64,000 nt of DNA from CAVWXT01 sp963759115. Lineage in GTDB: Bacteria > Planctomycetota > Planctomycetia > Pirellulales > Thermoguttaceae. Of the stretch, positions 9,276 through 20,196 are shown piece after piece. The DNA lies in the NCBI GenBank assembly GCA_963759115.1, contig CAVWXT010000002.1, forward strand, positions 496,001 to 560,000. The letters run 5' to 3'. A program made the translations under genes and the position numbers. Each line of letters starts with the position of its first letter. Position 1 is the stretch's first letter. The notes below the pieces were generated by a model, which ran no database searches, was not told the DNA's origin, and saw nothing but the letters and a program-made list of their open reading frames with translations.

Positions 9276-12200
9276 GGTCTGCCGGGCCTTTCCCGCCGAT
9301 CCCTCAGGCGGCGTCGAAACTCCATCAACAGCAACATGACGAGGACTCCGGCGGCGCCGCCGATCACGGCCGCCAGGGGAAGACGGACAACGCCGATCCG
9401 CCCCAGCAAGAACCCAATGGTGGCCCCCAATAGCCCGCCCGCCAGGCAGGAGCCGACCCAACGGGTGGCGCCTGCCACGAACAGCCGTGTTTCGCCGAGC
9501 CCCTGGATGACGTAGAAGAAAACAGGGGTAAGGAAGATGCCGAACAACGTCACGCCGATCATGCCGCTGAACACGGCCGTTCCCAACGACTGGCGCATCT
9601 CGGCTCCGGCCCCGCGGGCGATGACCAGGGGAACGACGCCGAGGATGAACGCGAACGAGGTCATCAGGATCGGCCGCAGCCGCAGCCGGGAGGATTCCAC
9701 CGTGGCTTCGAACCGCGGCTGGCCGCCCATGTGCAAATACTTGCCGAATTCCACCATCAGGATGGCGTTCTTGCACGCCAGCCCCACCAGCACCACCAGC
9801 CCGATCTGCACGAAGATGTCGACGGACTTGTGGGCGTACTGCACGCCGGCAACGGAGCACAGCAGGCACAACGGCACCACCAGGATCACGGCCAGCGGCA
9901 GCGACCAGCTTTCATACAGCGCCGCCAGGGCCAGGAACACGCTCACCACGGCCAGCGCGAACACGTACATCGTGGTGTTTCCGGCGCGGATCTGCATGAA
10001 CATCAGTTCGGTCCAGTCGGTTTTCATGGCCAAGGGGAGAGATTCACCGGCCAGTTTTTCGACGTCCGCGATGGCCTCTCCCGAACTGACTCCCGGAAGC
10101 AGGTTCCCCGTGACCGACGCCGCGGTGTAGAGGTTATAACGGTTGACGAAGATGGGGCCGCCGATTTCGCGCACGTCGACAAGGGTGCCAAGGGGAACCA
10201 TCTGCCCTTGGTTGTTGCGGACTTCCATCAGGTTGATCTTCGAGACGCGGTCGCGGTAGTCGCCCTGGGCCTGGATCGTGACCTGCCACAGGCGGCCGAA
10301 GGCGTTGAAGCTGGTGACGTAGAGCGAGCCGAGGTAGATGCCCAGGGTTTGATTCACGTCGCTGAGCGATACTCCCAGGGAGGCCACCTTGGCCCGGTCG
10401 ATGTCCATGTAGAGTTGCGGGGTGTTGGAACGGAATTGCGTGGACACGCCGACCAGCATGGGCTCCTTCTGCAGTTTGCGGATGAGGCGCTCGGTCTGCT
10501 GTTCCAGCGTGGTCAATCCGAGGCCGCCGCGGTCTTCGACCATGAGCTTGAAGCCGCCGGCGACGCTAAGTCCCGGGATGGGCGGCGCCCCGAACACGAG
10601 GACCTGCGCATCTTTGACTTGCTGCTGCCACGCTCGCCGCAGCCGCTCCATGATCGCCGTATCGCGCAAGTCGGGGCTCCTTCGCTTCTCGAACGGTTCG
10701 AGGGTAATGAACATCGACCCGAAGTTGGAGCCGTTGGCCCCCTGCACGAACGAATAGCCCGCCACGGTGATGGTGTGCGCCACGCCGGGCGTCTCGCGAG
10801 CGATCCTGTCGACCTGCGCCAAGGCTGCCGTGGCGCGCTCGAGCGAGGCGGCGTCGGGCAATTGGAGGCTCGCGAGGATCCGCCCCTGGTCTTGCTGCGG
10901 GACGAAACCGGCCGGCGCCGCGCAAACGTCCACTCCGTCAAGAAGAGCAGGCCGCCGTAGGCCACCAGGACCAACAGGCTCACCCGCAGCAGCCTCCCTA
11001 CCGCCCAAGCGTACCCGGCCGTGGTCCGAGCGAAGGCCCAATTGAAGCCGCGGAAGAACGGTTTCAGCAGAAAGCCGAACGGATCCCGAATCATGCTGGA
11101 AAAGGGCCGCCGATCTTCCGGCTTCTCCCTCCTCAACAGGATCGCGGCCAAGGCCGGACTCAGCGTCAGCGAGTTGAAGGCCGAGAAGACCGTGGAAACT
11201 GCGATGGTTACCGCGAATTGCCGGAAGAACCGGCCGGTGATGCCGCCGATGAACGCGCACGGAACAAACACGGCGCACAGCACGAGCCCTACGGCAATGA
11301 TGGGACCGGTGACTTCGTCCATCGCCTTGCGGGTGGCCTCGCGCGGCGGCAGACCGCGATCCAGCCAGCGATCGACGTTTTCGACAACCACAATGGCGTC
11401 GTCCACGACGATGCCGATGGCCAACACCAGCCCAAACAACGAGATGTTGTTCAGGCTGAAGCCCACCACGGCCATGGCGGCGAACGTGCCCACGATGGCC
11501 ACCGGCACGGCGACCATGGGAATCAACACCGATCGCCAGTTCTGCAGGAAGGCCAACACCACGAGTCCCACCAGGATGACGGCCTCGAAGAGCGTTTGCA
11601 CCACGTCCGCCACCGACTCGCGGATGAAGGGCGTGGTGTCGTAGGCGATCTGATACGCAAGCCCATCCGGGAAGCGAGTTGCCAACTCCTTCATCTTGCG
11701 TTGCGCCCGTTCGGCGATGTCCAGGGCGTTGGTGCCGGGAAGTTGGAAGACGGCGATGCCCACGGAGGGATGGCCGTCGAAGGTTTGAGCCTGCTTGTAG
11801 TTTTGCGCGCCCATTTCGACGTAGCCCAGGTCGCGCAGACGGACGATGCTGGGCGCCGGGGGGCGGGGTTGGCTGGCGGCGGCCGCGGCGGCGGCCGTGG
11901 TGTCGCTGATGGCCGCCGTGTTGGCCGACTGGCTGAGGTCGATCGTCGGACCAGTCCCCGCCGTGGCCGAGGGGTTGGTCGTGGCCCCGCCGCTTGTGGT
12001 TCCGCCGCCGACGGTCGTTGCGCCACCGCCCGTCGTTGCGCCGCCGCCGGTTACACCGCCGGTCGTCGTGCCTGGCGCGGTTGCACGCGCGGTCGTCGCC
12101 ACGGGGGCGGCGGCCGTGCCGACGCTCACAGTGCCGCCGGCCAAGGGGCTCGTAGCCGGGGTTCCCACGACCGATGCGGCCACGTTCGTCGCACCACCGA

Positions 12201-13082
12201 TCGCGCCGTTCGAGGTTCCGGCTTGGGTGGGATTGGCAAGTACGGGGTTTGGCAGCGTTGAACTGCTCGGGACAGACGCCGCGGATGCCGCGGAAGCCGA
12301 GACCGGCGCGCCGCGATCGACCTTCACGACGATGTCGCCGAACTGCGCGGGCTCGCTGAGCCGGCCCAGCGTGTCGATCGGCGTCTGGAAGGGCTGGCCC
12401 GGCGGCGCGGGCGGCTGGCCGATCTGTCCCGCGGGCGCGTCGATGTTCTGACTGCCGATCGCGGCCGCCACGTCGCCCGCATTGAGGCCGCAGGCGGCCA
12501 TTTTCTGCGGGTCGAGCCAAACGCGGATGCTGTAATCCCGCTCGCCGAAGATGTTGATGTCCGAGACCCCGTCCACGCGCAGCAACTCGTCCCGGATGTG
12601 GATCATGGCGAAGTTGCTCAGGTAGAGGTCGTCGTACCGGCCGTCGGGCGAGTAGAGGCTGATAATCAGCAAGATGTCGGGTGTCCTCTTTCGGATCGTA
12701 ATCCCCTGGTTCTGGACCTCCGTCGGCAGCAGCGGCATCGCCAGCATCACGCGGTTTTGCACCATCACCAGGGCCGTGTTGAGATCCGTACCGACGTCGA
12801 ACGTGACGGTCAGCGTGTACGTGCCGTCGTTGCCCATCTGCGAAGACATGTAGAGCATGCCTTCGACGCCGTTGACCTGCTGCTCGATGGCGCGGCGACC
12901 GTGTTGGCCACCACGTCGGCGCTGGCGCCGGGATAATTGATGGATACGGACACGGCGGGCGGCGTGATCTGCGGATACTGCGCGATCGGCAGGTACAGCA
13001 AGGCGATCGCCCCCGTGAGCGTGATGACGATCGACAGCACCGCGGCAAAGATCGGACGGTCGATGAAGAAGTGGGAGATCAC
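9272..13082 (-). CDS. RND efflux permease (HAE1 family), copy 2 (frameshifted)
   Basis: Second permease of the operon, about 1270 residues if frames are joined. The start is taken as GTG at 13082, with AGGAG 8 bases upstream, giving the same ISHFFIDRPIF N-terminus as copy 1. The proton-relay motif GIVVDDAIVVVENV is intact. Frame breaks occur near 12893 (one base missing before I-E-Q-Q-V-N-G) and near 10920 (before A-P-A-G-F-V-P-Q-Q-D). An Ala/Gly/Thr-rich low-complexity insertion of roughly 150 residues precedes IVRLRDLG, at the site where copy 1 has its Ser-rich insertion. The C-terminus has two extra hydrophobic segments and a basic tail. Two tandem permeases with one adaptor recall MdtABC-type heteromeric pumps. 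Confidence 0.88.
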
Positions 13083-13093
13083 GGCCGGCACTC

Positions 13094-14414
13094 CTACCCC
13101 TCGGATTTTCCCGTCGGCGGCGTCGAACTGGGCTTTCCCGTCGTCGTGGGCGTCGATGGGGGGTTTTCTGCCGGCGTCGACTTGGCGGGCTCGGCGGGCG
13201 GCGTCTCTCCCTCAGCCGCTTGAGTCAAGGACGGCATGGCCATCCGTTCCAGCCGAACCTGCATGCGGGGACGGACTTGTTGCAGCCCGCCGACGACGAC
13301 CCAATCGCCGGGTTTCAGTCCCTCGGAGATGACGCGCAGACCGTCGCTCTCCGCCGGCCCGGTGGTTACGCGGCGATATTGGACCTTGTCCTCCGAATCC
13401 ACCACGTAAACGTACTTCAGCGTCTGGTCCGACCCGATGGCCCGGTCGATCACCAGCAGGGCCGGGTGGGGCAGGCCGATGGGCAGTCGGACCCGCACGA
13501 ACATTCCCGGCAAGAGCAGTCGGCGTCCGCCCGGCGGCAGCGGGTTCGGGAACACTCCCCGCAGCAAGATGCTGCCCGTGTTCGGGTTGACCTGGTTATT
13601 GACGAAGTTGATGCTTCCCTCGCGAGGGAAACCGTCTTCGCCCTCCAGCCCCATCAGCACGGGAAATCGCCCGTTCGCGTGCGGTTTGATCCTTCCCTCG
13701 TTGATTGCCTTTCTGACGCGCACCACGGTGCGTTCGTCGACGTCGAAGTAGACGTACATCGGATCGAGCGATTGGATCGTGGTCAACAGCGTCTGATCTT
13801 GAGTGACCAGGTTGCCGACCGTGAGGAAGTAGCGGCCGACCTGGCCGTCGACGGGCGAGGTCACCTTGGTGAACGCGACGTTCAGCTTGAAGACCTCGAC
13901 GTTCGCTTCGGCCGCCTTGACCTGTGCGTCCGCCTCGGCCTCCGCCGCCACCAAGGCGTCGTAGTCCGACGGGCTGATGGCGTTTGATCCCAGCAGTCCC
14001 TTTCCGCGTGCCAGATTCGTGGTGGCCAGCGTGAGTTGGGCCTTATAGAGATTGACTTGCCCCAGCGCCTGGTTGAGTTGGGCTTGATAGGGCCGGGGAT
14101 CAACTTCGAAAAGAAGGTCTCCCGTCTTGACGTCCGCCCCTTCCATGAACGGCATCTTGACCAGGTAGCCCGTGACGCGGGCGCGAAGGTCGACGGAGTC
14201 GATCGCCCCGGATCGGCCCGTGAAGTCCGAATAGTCGGTTACCTCCCGTTGAACGGGCTGGCTGACCGGGATGGTCGGCGGTTCTGGAGAGGCGGGCTGG
14301 GGCATCGCGCTGACATCCGGGCAGTGCCACGGCCGAGAGCGCGAGCAGCGCCGAGGCCCAAACCGTGATTCCCGATCGGCCCGCACGCTGCTTCCGCGGT
14401 AGTATCGCACTCAT
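13094..14414 (-). CDS. RND periplasmic adaptor lipoprotein (membrane fusion protein)
   Basis: First gene of the efflux operon. It has a lipoyl-type motif (RARVTGYLVKMPFMEGADVKTGD), an alpha-hairpin (roughly YQAQLNQALGQVNLYKAQL onward), a beta-barrel region (GYLVK/GQVGRY) and a Pro/Thr-rich tail. The start is ATG at 14414 with AGGGAG 7 bases upstream. That frame encodes a signal peptide with lipobox LPGC, after which one extra base near 14306 shifts the frame into the main body. The adaptor therefore probably anchors in the inner membrane by a lipidated cysteine. Its TAG lies about 10 bases before the start of the first permease. Confidence 0.87.
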
Positions 14415-14572
14415 GAGGAATCTCCCTCGGTTCGCTGCCAAATTGTACGCTAATTGCACGGGCGGGGGCAGAGTGGCCGCGGGAATGGGGACAGGCACCG
14501 TCGCCAGAGTCCGTTTCGGAAAAGTCGGTCAGGGAAGGCGACGGCGCCAGCCCCTTTGTACACAACTCTATC

Positions 14573-14695
14573 TAGTGGTCCGCCAAGTTCACTTTGACAG
14601 CTTTTTGGGGTGGCAGTTGCACTGCCACCCCTGGGTGCGGCAGTACAACTGCCGCACCAACGAACCTATCAGTTTCAGGTTGGTGGACCACTAGG
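14573..14695. mobile_element. MITE-like element, 123 bp
   Basis: Bounded by CTAGTGGTCC at the left and its reverse complement GGACCACTAG at the right; the arms remain partly complementary further in. Inside are two hairpins, GGGTGGCAGTTGCACTGCC and TGCGGCAGTACAACTGCCGC. No coding capacity. A related single end is at 22879-22907. It occupies most of the 379-base gap between the efflux operon and the histidine kinase gene. Confidence 0.65.
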
Positions 14696-14793
14696 CCACC
14701 GCTTTTACCCCTCTATTCGGTGCCGTCTTGCACCTTTTACGGACGGCGCGGTAGAATCCATCCGCCATTCGGCTGCGCATTGGAGGAACGGCC

Positions 14794-16239
14794 ATGTCGT
14801 GCGTGCCTCTTCAGATCCTGCTGATCGAGGACAACCCTGCGGACGCCGAGTTGCTGCGCCAAGCTCTGGCAGAGGCCGCGGGGCAATTCGACGTGAGACA
14901 CGCGACCACGATGGCCGATGCCCTCGCTCGCCTGCGAAGCACGGCCTTCGACGCGGCGCTGGTCGATCTCTTTCTGCCGGACAGTCGCGGCATCCGCACG
15001 CTCGAGCACCTGGTCGCCGCATCTCCTGCCCTGCCGACGGTCATCCTGACGGGCTTGAACGACGAGGCAATCGCCACCGAAGCCATCCGCAAAGGGGCCC
15101 AGGACTACCTGGTGAAAGGAGACGCCAGCGGCTCGCTGGTGGCGCGCGCCATTCGTTATGCCCGAGAACGCAAACGAGCCGAAGAGGAACTGCGAGGGAG
15201 CGAAGAACGTTACCGCGCCCTGGTCGAAGGGATCGACCTCGGCATCACGCTGATCGACTCGTCCCACAACATCGTGATGGCCAACCGAAAGCAGGCCGAA
15301 CTCATCCACAGCACCCCCGAAGAACTCGTCGGGCAAAAATGTTATCGCCGGTACGAAGGGCGACAGGCAGTCTGCACGCATTGCCCCGGAGTCAAGGCGA
15401 TGAGCAGCGGCAGCGCCGCCGAAATCGAGATCACGGACCGGCGCGACGATGGCCGGACGATTGCCCTCCGAATCAGGGCGACGCCGCTGGTCGATCAGCA
15501 CGGCCGGGCAACGGGGTTCATTGAAGTCGTCGAGGACGTTACCAAGCGCAGGCAAGCTCGGCAGGCACTGGAGAAGGAACGGCACACGCTCGAACATCTG
15601 CTCCGATCGAGCGACCATGAACGGCAGTTGATCGCCTACGAGATTCATGACGGTTTGGCGCAGCAGTTGGCCGGCGCGATCATGCAGTTCGACGCCTACT
15701 CTCACCAGAAGGACACCGACCCTGGGGAAGCAGACAAGACCTACGACGCCGGGATGGCCATGCTGCGCCAAAGCCACTTCGAGACCCGCCGCCTCATCAG
15801 CGGCGTCCGACCGCCCATCCTCGACGAATCCGGCGTCGTGGCGGCGGTTGCGCATCTGGTGAACGAGCAAGAGCTTCGCAAGGGGCCTAAGGTCGAGTTC
15901 CGCAGCAACGTAGCCTTTGACCGGCTGGTCCCGATCTTGGAGAATGCGGTCTATCGCATTGTCCAGGAGGGGCTGGCGAACGCCTGCAAACACAGCGGCA
16001 GCGAGCGAGTGTTGGTGGAATTGCGGCAGCGGGGCGATCGCCTTCGCATCAAGGTCCAAGACTGGGGAATGGGTTTCAACCCCACCGAGGTCGAACGGGA
16101 ACATTTTGGCCTGGCCGGAATTCGAGAGCGGGCCAGACTGTTGGGCGGCAAGACAGCCGTGGAGAGCACGCCGGGACGCGGGACGCGCATCACGGTGACG
16201 CTGCCCTTGACGCTGAAGGATTTTACGGCCCGCGGCTGA
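14794..16239 (+). CDS. Hybrid sensor: REC-PAS-histidine kinase (NarX/LiaS type)
   Basis: 481 residues, soluble. The N-terminal receiver domain (about 5-125) opens with ILLIEDNPADAELL. The phospho-acceptor aspartate is in ALVDLFLPDSRG and the conserved lysine in DYLVKGD. A PAS domain follows (about 140-260) with a four-residue-spaced Cys pair (CTHC). The DHp domain of the HisKA_3 type carries the phospho-histidine in YEIHDGLAQQLAGA. The HATPase domain has N-box EGLANACKH, G1 DWGMGF and G2 GIRERARLLGG. Kinases of this type normally phosphorylate NarL/FixJ regulators; none is adjacent, so the partner is elsewhere. GGAGGAACGGCC precedes the ATG. Confidence 0.92.
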   Translation: MSCVPLQILLIEDNPADAELLRQALAEAAGQFDVRHATTMADALARLRSTAFDAALVDLFLPDSRGIRTLEHLVAASPALPTVILTGLNDEAIATEAIRKGAQDYLVKGDASGSLVARAIRYARERKRAEEELRGSEERYRALVEGIDLGITLIDSSHNIVMANRKQAELIHSTPEELVGQKCYRRYEGRQAVCTHCPGVKAMSSGSAAEIEITDRRDDGRTIALRIRATPLVDQHGRATGFIEVVEDVTKRRQARQALEKERHTLEHLLRSSDHERQLIAYEIHDGLAQQLAGAIMQFDAYSHQKDTDPGEADKTYDAGMAMLRQSHFETRRLISGVRPPILDESGVVAAVAHLVNEQELRKGPKVEFRSNVAFDRLVPILENAVYRIVQEGLANACKHSGSERVLVELRQRGDRLRIKVQDWGMGFNPTEVEREHFGLAGIRERARLLGGKTAVESTPGRGTRITVTLPLTLKDFTARG

Positions 16240-16344
16240 ATAGTCACCGTTGCGGAAAACCCGTAAGGTCCGCCGTGCGGACCGCGATGGGCTGAGTGAG
16301 GCAGAAGCGCAGGCCTTGCGGAGCGGCCGTGCCTCGGGTAAACC

Positions 16345-17371
16345 ATGCAAATGCCTGGTCTGCCCCCCATCCAGAAATTCGTCTCCAATACCGGCGTTAG
16401 AATCTACCGCATTCCCTGTCAGGTGTTCGAGGCCCTTTCCGCCCGCGTGTACCTGTTGTTGGGGATGCAGACGCCGACGCTGCTGGACGCCGGCAGTGGG
16501 CGGGGCGCGTCGACTCGCCACATCCTCTCCGGGCTGGAGACCGTTCGCCGCGAGTTCGGCGAGCGGGTGCGGGCCAGCGACATTGGGCGTATCGTCGTCA
16601 GCCACAGCCACGCGGATCACATCGGCGGTCTGCCGGACCTGGTCGCGGCGACCGGGGCCCGAGTGGCCGTCCACGTGTTGGGCCGCGGGGCCCTCGCCAC
16701 GCCGCGGGAGCACGCCATGTTGCGAAGCAGCCGCCTCAACGACTTTCTGCGGCAAGCCGGCATGGACCGTGCCGCGCCGGGCCGAGTTGCTGAAGACGTG
16801 GTATTCCAGCGGGAAACCCATGGAAGCGATCGAAGTAGAAGAGACTTTGAGCGACGGCGACGAGTTGGACAGACTGCGGATCATCCACACGCCTGGCCAT
16901 TCGCCCGGTCACGTCTGTCTGGGCGTGGGCGACGTGCTGCTCTCGGCCGATCACATCCTGGCGCGAACGATTCCCCAGCAATGGCCGGAGAGCATTGCGG
17001 CGTACACCGGCCTGGGACATTACCTGGAGTCGCTCGACAAGGTGCAGCGTATGCCCGGCTTCGTGCTCGCGCTGGCTGCCCATGAGCAGGCGATCCACGA
17101 CGTTTATGGGCGGATCGACACGATTCGTGCGGCGCACGTGCGGCGGCTGGATCGTCTGCTGGAGATGCTTCGCAAGGTGGGCCGCCCCCTTTCGGTGTAC
17201 GAGATCACCACGGAACTGTACGCCGAAGTCACGGGTTATCGCGCCATGCTGGCCATCACCGACGTGGGCTCGCGCGTGGAGTATCTGCACCAGCGCGGCC
17301 GGTTGACGGTCGCCAATCTCGACCAGTGCGAGCAGGAAGAAAGCCCCGTGTATCGCTACGGCGTCTCGTGA
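16345..17371 (+). CDS. MBL-fold metallo-hydrolase (one frameshift)
   Basis: Metallo-beta-lactamase fold hydrolase of about 342 residues. The metal-binding motif SHSHADHIGG (about residues 90-99) and the second histidine motif HTPGHSPGH are both intact. The N-terminal part ends near 16780, where one extra base (GTGCC region) moves the reading into the frame that ends at 17371. The C-terminal approximately 100 residues form a helical extension containing a region like a winged helix (LSVYEITTELY), as in several MBL hydrolases with a trailing DNA-binding-like domain. Substrate is unknown. The adenylate kinase-like gene starts 34 bases downstream. Confidence 0.85.
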
Positions 17372-17404
17372 GTTGGGACGTGCAATTCAGCAAAGAGGGA
17401 ACAA

Positions 17405-18028
17405 ATGTCCGTCGCACGTCATCCCGCGCTGCTCTTGCTCGGTCCCACCGGGTCCGGCAAGACTCCGCTGGGCCAAGCGATCGAGGCCCGCGGATTGCCG
17501 GGCATGAAATGCGTTCACTTTGACTTCGGCGAGAGGCTCCGCGAGGTCGCCGCACGCCACGCGGCCGACGGGATACTGTCGCCCGCCGATATCGAGGTCG
17601 TTCGGGGAGTGCTCGCGTCGGGCGTGCTCCTGGAGGATGAACAGTTCCCACTTGCCCAGCGGATACTCCGCTCGTTCCTGGCTCGCCGGGGCGTCGATTG
17701 GCAGACGTGCGTGGTTCTCAACGGGCTGCCTCGTCACGCGGGCCAGGCCCGCGCCATCGACGCCATCCTCGACATTCGCGTTGTTATTTGCCTGGAGTGT
17801 TCCGGTGATACCGTGTTGCACCGGCTCGCAAGCAACGTGGGCGGCGATCGCGCCGGCCGACCGGACAACGGCCTCGATCGAGTCCGAAAGCGATTGGACA
17901 TATTCCAGCAGCGGACCGCGCCGCTGGTGGACCACTACCGCTGCCTGGGTGTGCCGATCAAGACGCTTCCGATCACGTCCACGACCACGGCGGAGGACGC
18001 CTGGAGGATGCTCGCCGCCGCGTTGTGA
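17405..18028 (+). CDS. Adenylate kinase-like nucleotide kinase
   Basis: 207 residues with Walker A GPTGSGKT at residues 13-20 and an NMP-binding-like region. The segment VVLNGLPRHAGQA matches the adenylate kinase pattern around 'L-D-G-F-P-R', with NG replacing DG. R-K-R-L-x-x-F and a C-terminal YRCLG follow as in the family. These changes from canonical Adk, including the missing LID domain, suggest a divergent nucleoside-monophosphate kinase homologue rather than housekeeping Adk. GAGGGAACAA lies before the ATG. Confidence 0.75.
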   Translation: MSVARHPALLLLGPTGSGKTPLGQAIEARGLPGMKCVHFDFGERLREVAARHAADGILSPADIEVVRGVLASGVLLEDEQFPLAQRILRSFLARRGVDWQTCVVLNGLPRHAGQARAIDAILDIRVVICLECSGDTVLHRLASNVGGDRAGRPDNGLDRVRKRLDIFQQRTAPLVDHYRCLGVPIKTLPITSTTTAEDAWRMLAAAL

Positions 18029-18098
18029 GATGCGACTCCTTTCGCCGGCGGGCATTGCTCGGGTGACGGCGCCGCGGTCGCTCCCACGAAGGGCGACT

Positions 18099-18764
18099 TC
18101 ACCGGTTGTCTTCGACCATTCGCGTCAGGCGGATGACCTGAGCGCGGACGCCTTCCAGATCGGGATTCAACCGGAGCGCCCTACGAAAGCACTCCAGCGC
18201 GGAAACGGTGTTCTGGAGTTGCAAGTAGGCTTGGCCCATGCCCGTGGCGGCCACGAAATGATAAGGATTGATTTCCAATGCCTGGTGGCAGTCGCGGATC
18301 AATTCGACGAACCGGCCGAGCGCGAAGTGCGCGACGGCCCGCTGATGCCAGGCCTCGGCGAACCAGGGCGCCCGCTCGATCAGCTTCGTGGCGAGGACCA
18401 GGGCTCTCGGGTAGACTTGCGCGGCATTGAGCCGGATGACGACGCCCAGTTCGTCGCGTTCGGATTCGTTGCCGGCCCTGGCCCAGATCGTGCGAATGCC
18501 ATTCTCGGCGATGGTGCGGACGGTACGGTCGTCGTCCAGCAGGGCGCAGCCCAGGGTGTGGTTGGCGTCGTAGTCGCCCAGAAAGCCCAACGCCAGCACG
18601 GCTCCCCGGCGAACCTCGCGGGTCGGGTGACGCGCCAGACGCTGGAGCGTGCCCGATGCGTAGGACTGCGACACCCGGCGAATGAACTCGGCCGAATCCT
18701 GGTGGTCGAGGTACTGTTGATACAGGACCAACAGGAAGGGCGGCCGCACGTGATCGCTGCTCAC
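18099..18764 (-). CDS. HEAT-repeat/TPR protein
   Basis: About 221 residues from GTG at 18764, chosen because GGGAGG lies 7 bases upstream; a TTG 27 bases earlier has no such site. The N-terminal half reads as HEAT-like helices (LARHPTREVRRGAVLALGFLG). The C-terminal half contains TPR motifs (AWHQRAVAHFALGRF, ALEINPYHFVA, ALECFRRALRLNPD). No signal peptide or catalytic motif. Probably a scaffold for protein-protein interaction. Confidence 0.75.
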   Translation of the reverse strand: MSSDHVRPPFLLVLYQQYLDHQDSAEFIRRVSQSYASGTLQRLARHPTREVRRGAVLALGFLGDYDANHTLGCALLDDDRTVRTIAENGIRTIWARAGNESERDELGVVIRLNAAQVYPRALVLATKLIERAPWFAEAWHQRAVAHFALGRFVELIRDCHQALEINPYHFVAATGMGQAYLQLQNTVSALECFRRALRLNPDLEGVRAQVIRLTRMVEDNR

Positions 18765-18943
18765 ACCGCTGCCTCCCAAACCAAGACACAAACCACTTCA
18801 CTACACTTCGATTGTAATCAGAGAACGCAACGAACTCCAACGGAAAACCGCCCCCGCCCCAACACAGTTGGTTCCTCCCGGCGGGGTCGAGTGGTAGAAT
18901 AGGGAGATGAGCCCTCGTGTCTCGCGGCCAAGGGGGGGTGAAA

Positions 18944-19990
18944 ATGCAGCCGTTGGCGCCAAAGACCCGCAAAACGCTGATTGTAATTGCCGCGGCGCTC
19001 GCCCTGCCCGCCCTGGCTCGGACCAGCGCGGCCGATGCCGCTGACGATGTCCATTGGGCTACCGGCGCGGCGTTCCGCAATGCGCTATCCCGAGAGATCG
19101 ACATCTTCTGGTCGAGCAACCCCCTGCGTCCGGCCATCGGGAGCCTCTCGCGCGCCCAGCGGGTGGCGATCCTGATCGATCGGCGCGTCGATCCCAGTCA
19201 AAGGCTGGACCTCAAGCTGGAGGGCGTGCCGCTCATCGCCGTTTTGCAGCAGGCTGCGGATCAGTCTGGCTTGGGCATTTCGCAATTGGGGGCGGTAGTT
19301 TACCTCGGCCCGCTATCGGCCGCCAATCGCCTGTCTACCGTCGCGGCCACGCTGGAAAAGGACGTTCGGCGCCTGCCGGCAACCGCACAGCGAAAGTTTC
19401 TGCAACAGAAACCGCTCGCCTGGGAGGATCTTGCTACCCCTCGCGACTTGTTGGTGCAACTCGGACAACAGAGCGGGGTGAAACTTGCCGGGCTCGAACG
19501 CGTGCCCCACGATCTCTGGGCGGCGGCCGACCTTCCCAGCCTTTCGCTCGTCGATCGGCTGACGCTCATCGCCATTCAGTTCGATCTCACGTTCAGCGTG
19601 GCCGCAGAGGGCTCGCGGGCCGACCTCGTCTCCCCGCCGGAGAGCCTGCCAGAAACGGCGGGCGACCACCGGCGTCTTGTCTTGCCGCAGACCGCTCCGA
19701 AACGGTATTCCGTTGAGCCGCCGGCGAGCGTGGAGCGGACCCGCATCAAGGGATTGGCGGTGAAGCAAGAGCGGCTTGGTCCCGTTCTGCGGCAATTGGC
19801 CAAGCAACTCGACCTGGAACTGGTCCTGGACGAGCCAGCGATTCGAGCGGCGGGCATCTCGCTGGATCAGCGGGTCTCGGTGAACGTCGAAAACACCACC
19901 GTGGATGAGGCCCTCCGCGAACTGCTCAAGTCAACCGGCTTGACGTTCCAACGCCGCCAGAAGGTCGTGACGATCACCCCGGCCAAGTAG
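18944..19990 (+). CDS. Secreted protein with STN/secretin-N-like domains
   Basis: About 348 residues from ATG at 18944, preceded by AAGGGGGGTGAAA. A basic N-terminus and hydrophobic stretch (LIVIAAALALPALA) form a signal peptide, so the product is probably periplasmic. Two modules resemble the STN (secretin/TonB N-terminal short) fold: one around LDLKLEGVPLIAVLQQAADQ and one near the C-terminus (VSVNVENTTVDEALRELL ... GLTFQRR). No secretin pore domain or TonB box is present, so this is an STN-only protein of unknown role, of a kind I associate with planctomycetes. Confidence 0.7.
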   Translation: MQPLAPKTRKTLIVIAAALALPALARTSAADAADDVHWATGAAFRNALSREIDIFWSSNPLRPAIGSLSRAQRVAILIDRRVDPSQRLDLKLEGVPLIAVLQQAADQSGLGISQLGAVVYLGPLSAANRLSTVAATLEKDVRRLPATAQRKFLQQKPLAWEDLATPRDLLVQLGQQSGVKLAGLERVPHDLWAAADLPSLSLVDRLTLIAIQFDLTFSVAAEGSRADLVSPPESLPETAGDHRRLVLPQTAPKRYSVEPPASVERTRIKGLAVKQERLGPVLRQLAKQLDLELVLDEPAIRAAGISLDQRVSVNVENTTVDEALRELLKSTGLTFQRRQKVVTITPAK

Positions 19991-20129
19991 CCGGCACGTG
20001 CTGGGTTCGTGGGCAGGTTGCAGCCCTGCTCGACAACAGACTCGGGAGGTCATCTCCCGACCAATCCTTCGCGGCAATCGCTACCCCGCATTTCTCACCA
20101 CGCGCGCATAATTTGGCACATAGCGTTCA

Positions 20130-20196
20130 ACACCAACCCAAAGCGCGAGCGAGGGCGACCAATTGTCTGGCCCTCGCTTGCGCTTCGGGTTGGTGT
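20130..20196. repeat. Inverted repeat, 27-base arms
   Basis: Arms at 20130-20156 and 20170-20196 are inverted copies with two mismatches around a 13-base loop. The arm begins ACACCAACCCAAAGCGCGAG. Located between the STN gene and the convergent secreted-protein gene, where it could act as a bidirectional terminator. Confidence 0.75.

Noticed and set aside
5874..9515. 1213-residue plus-strand open frame
   Set aside because: Antisense to the RND permease gene, low-complexity His/Asp/Arg-rich translation with no motif; a GC-rich shadow frame.
9272..13048. Single 1258-residue frame as the native second permease
   Set aside because: Its first two thirds read out of frame with the permease; only the C-terminal part is native, so the gene is given as a frameshift-joined feature instead.
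14737..16890. 717-residue minus-strand open frame
   Set aside because: Spans antisense to the REC-PAS-kinase and MBL genes; no recognisable domain.
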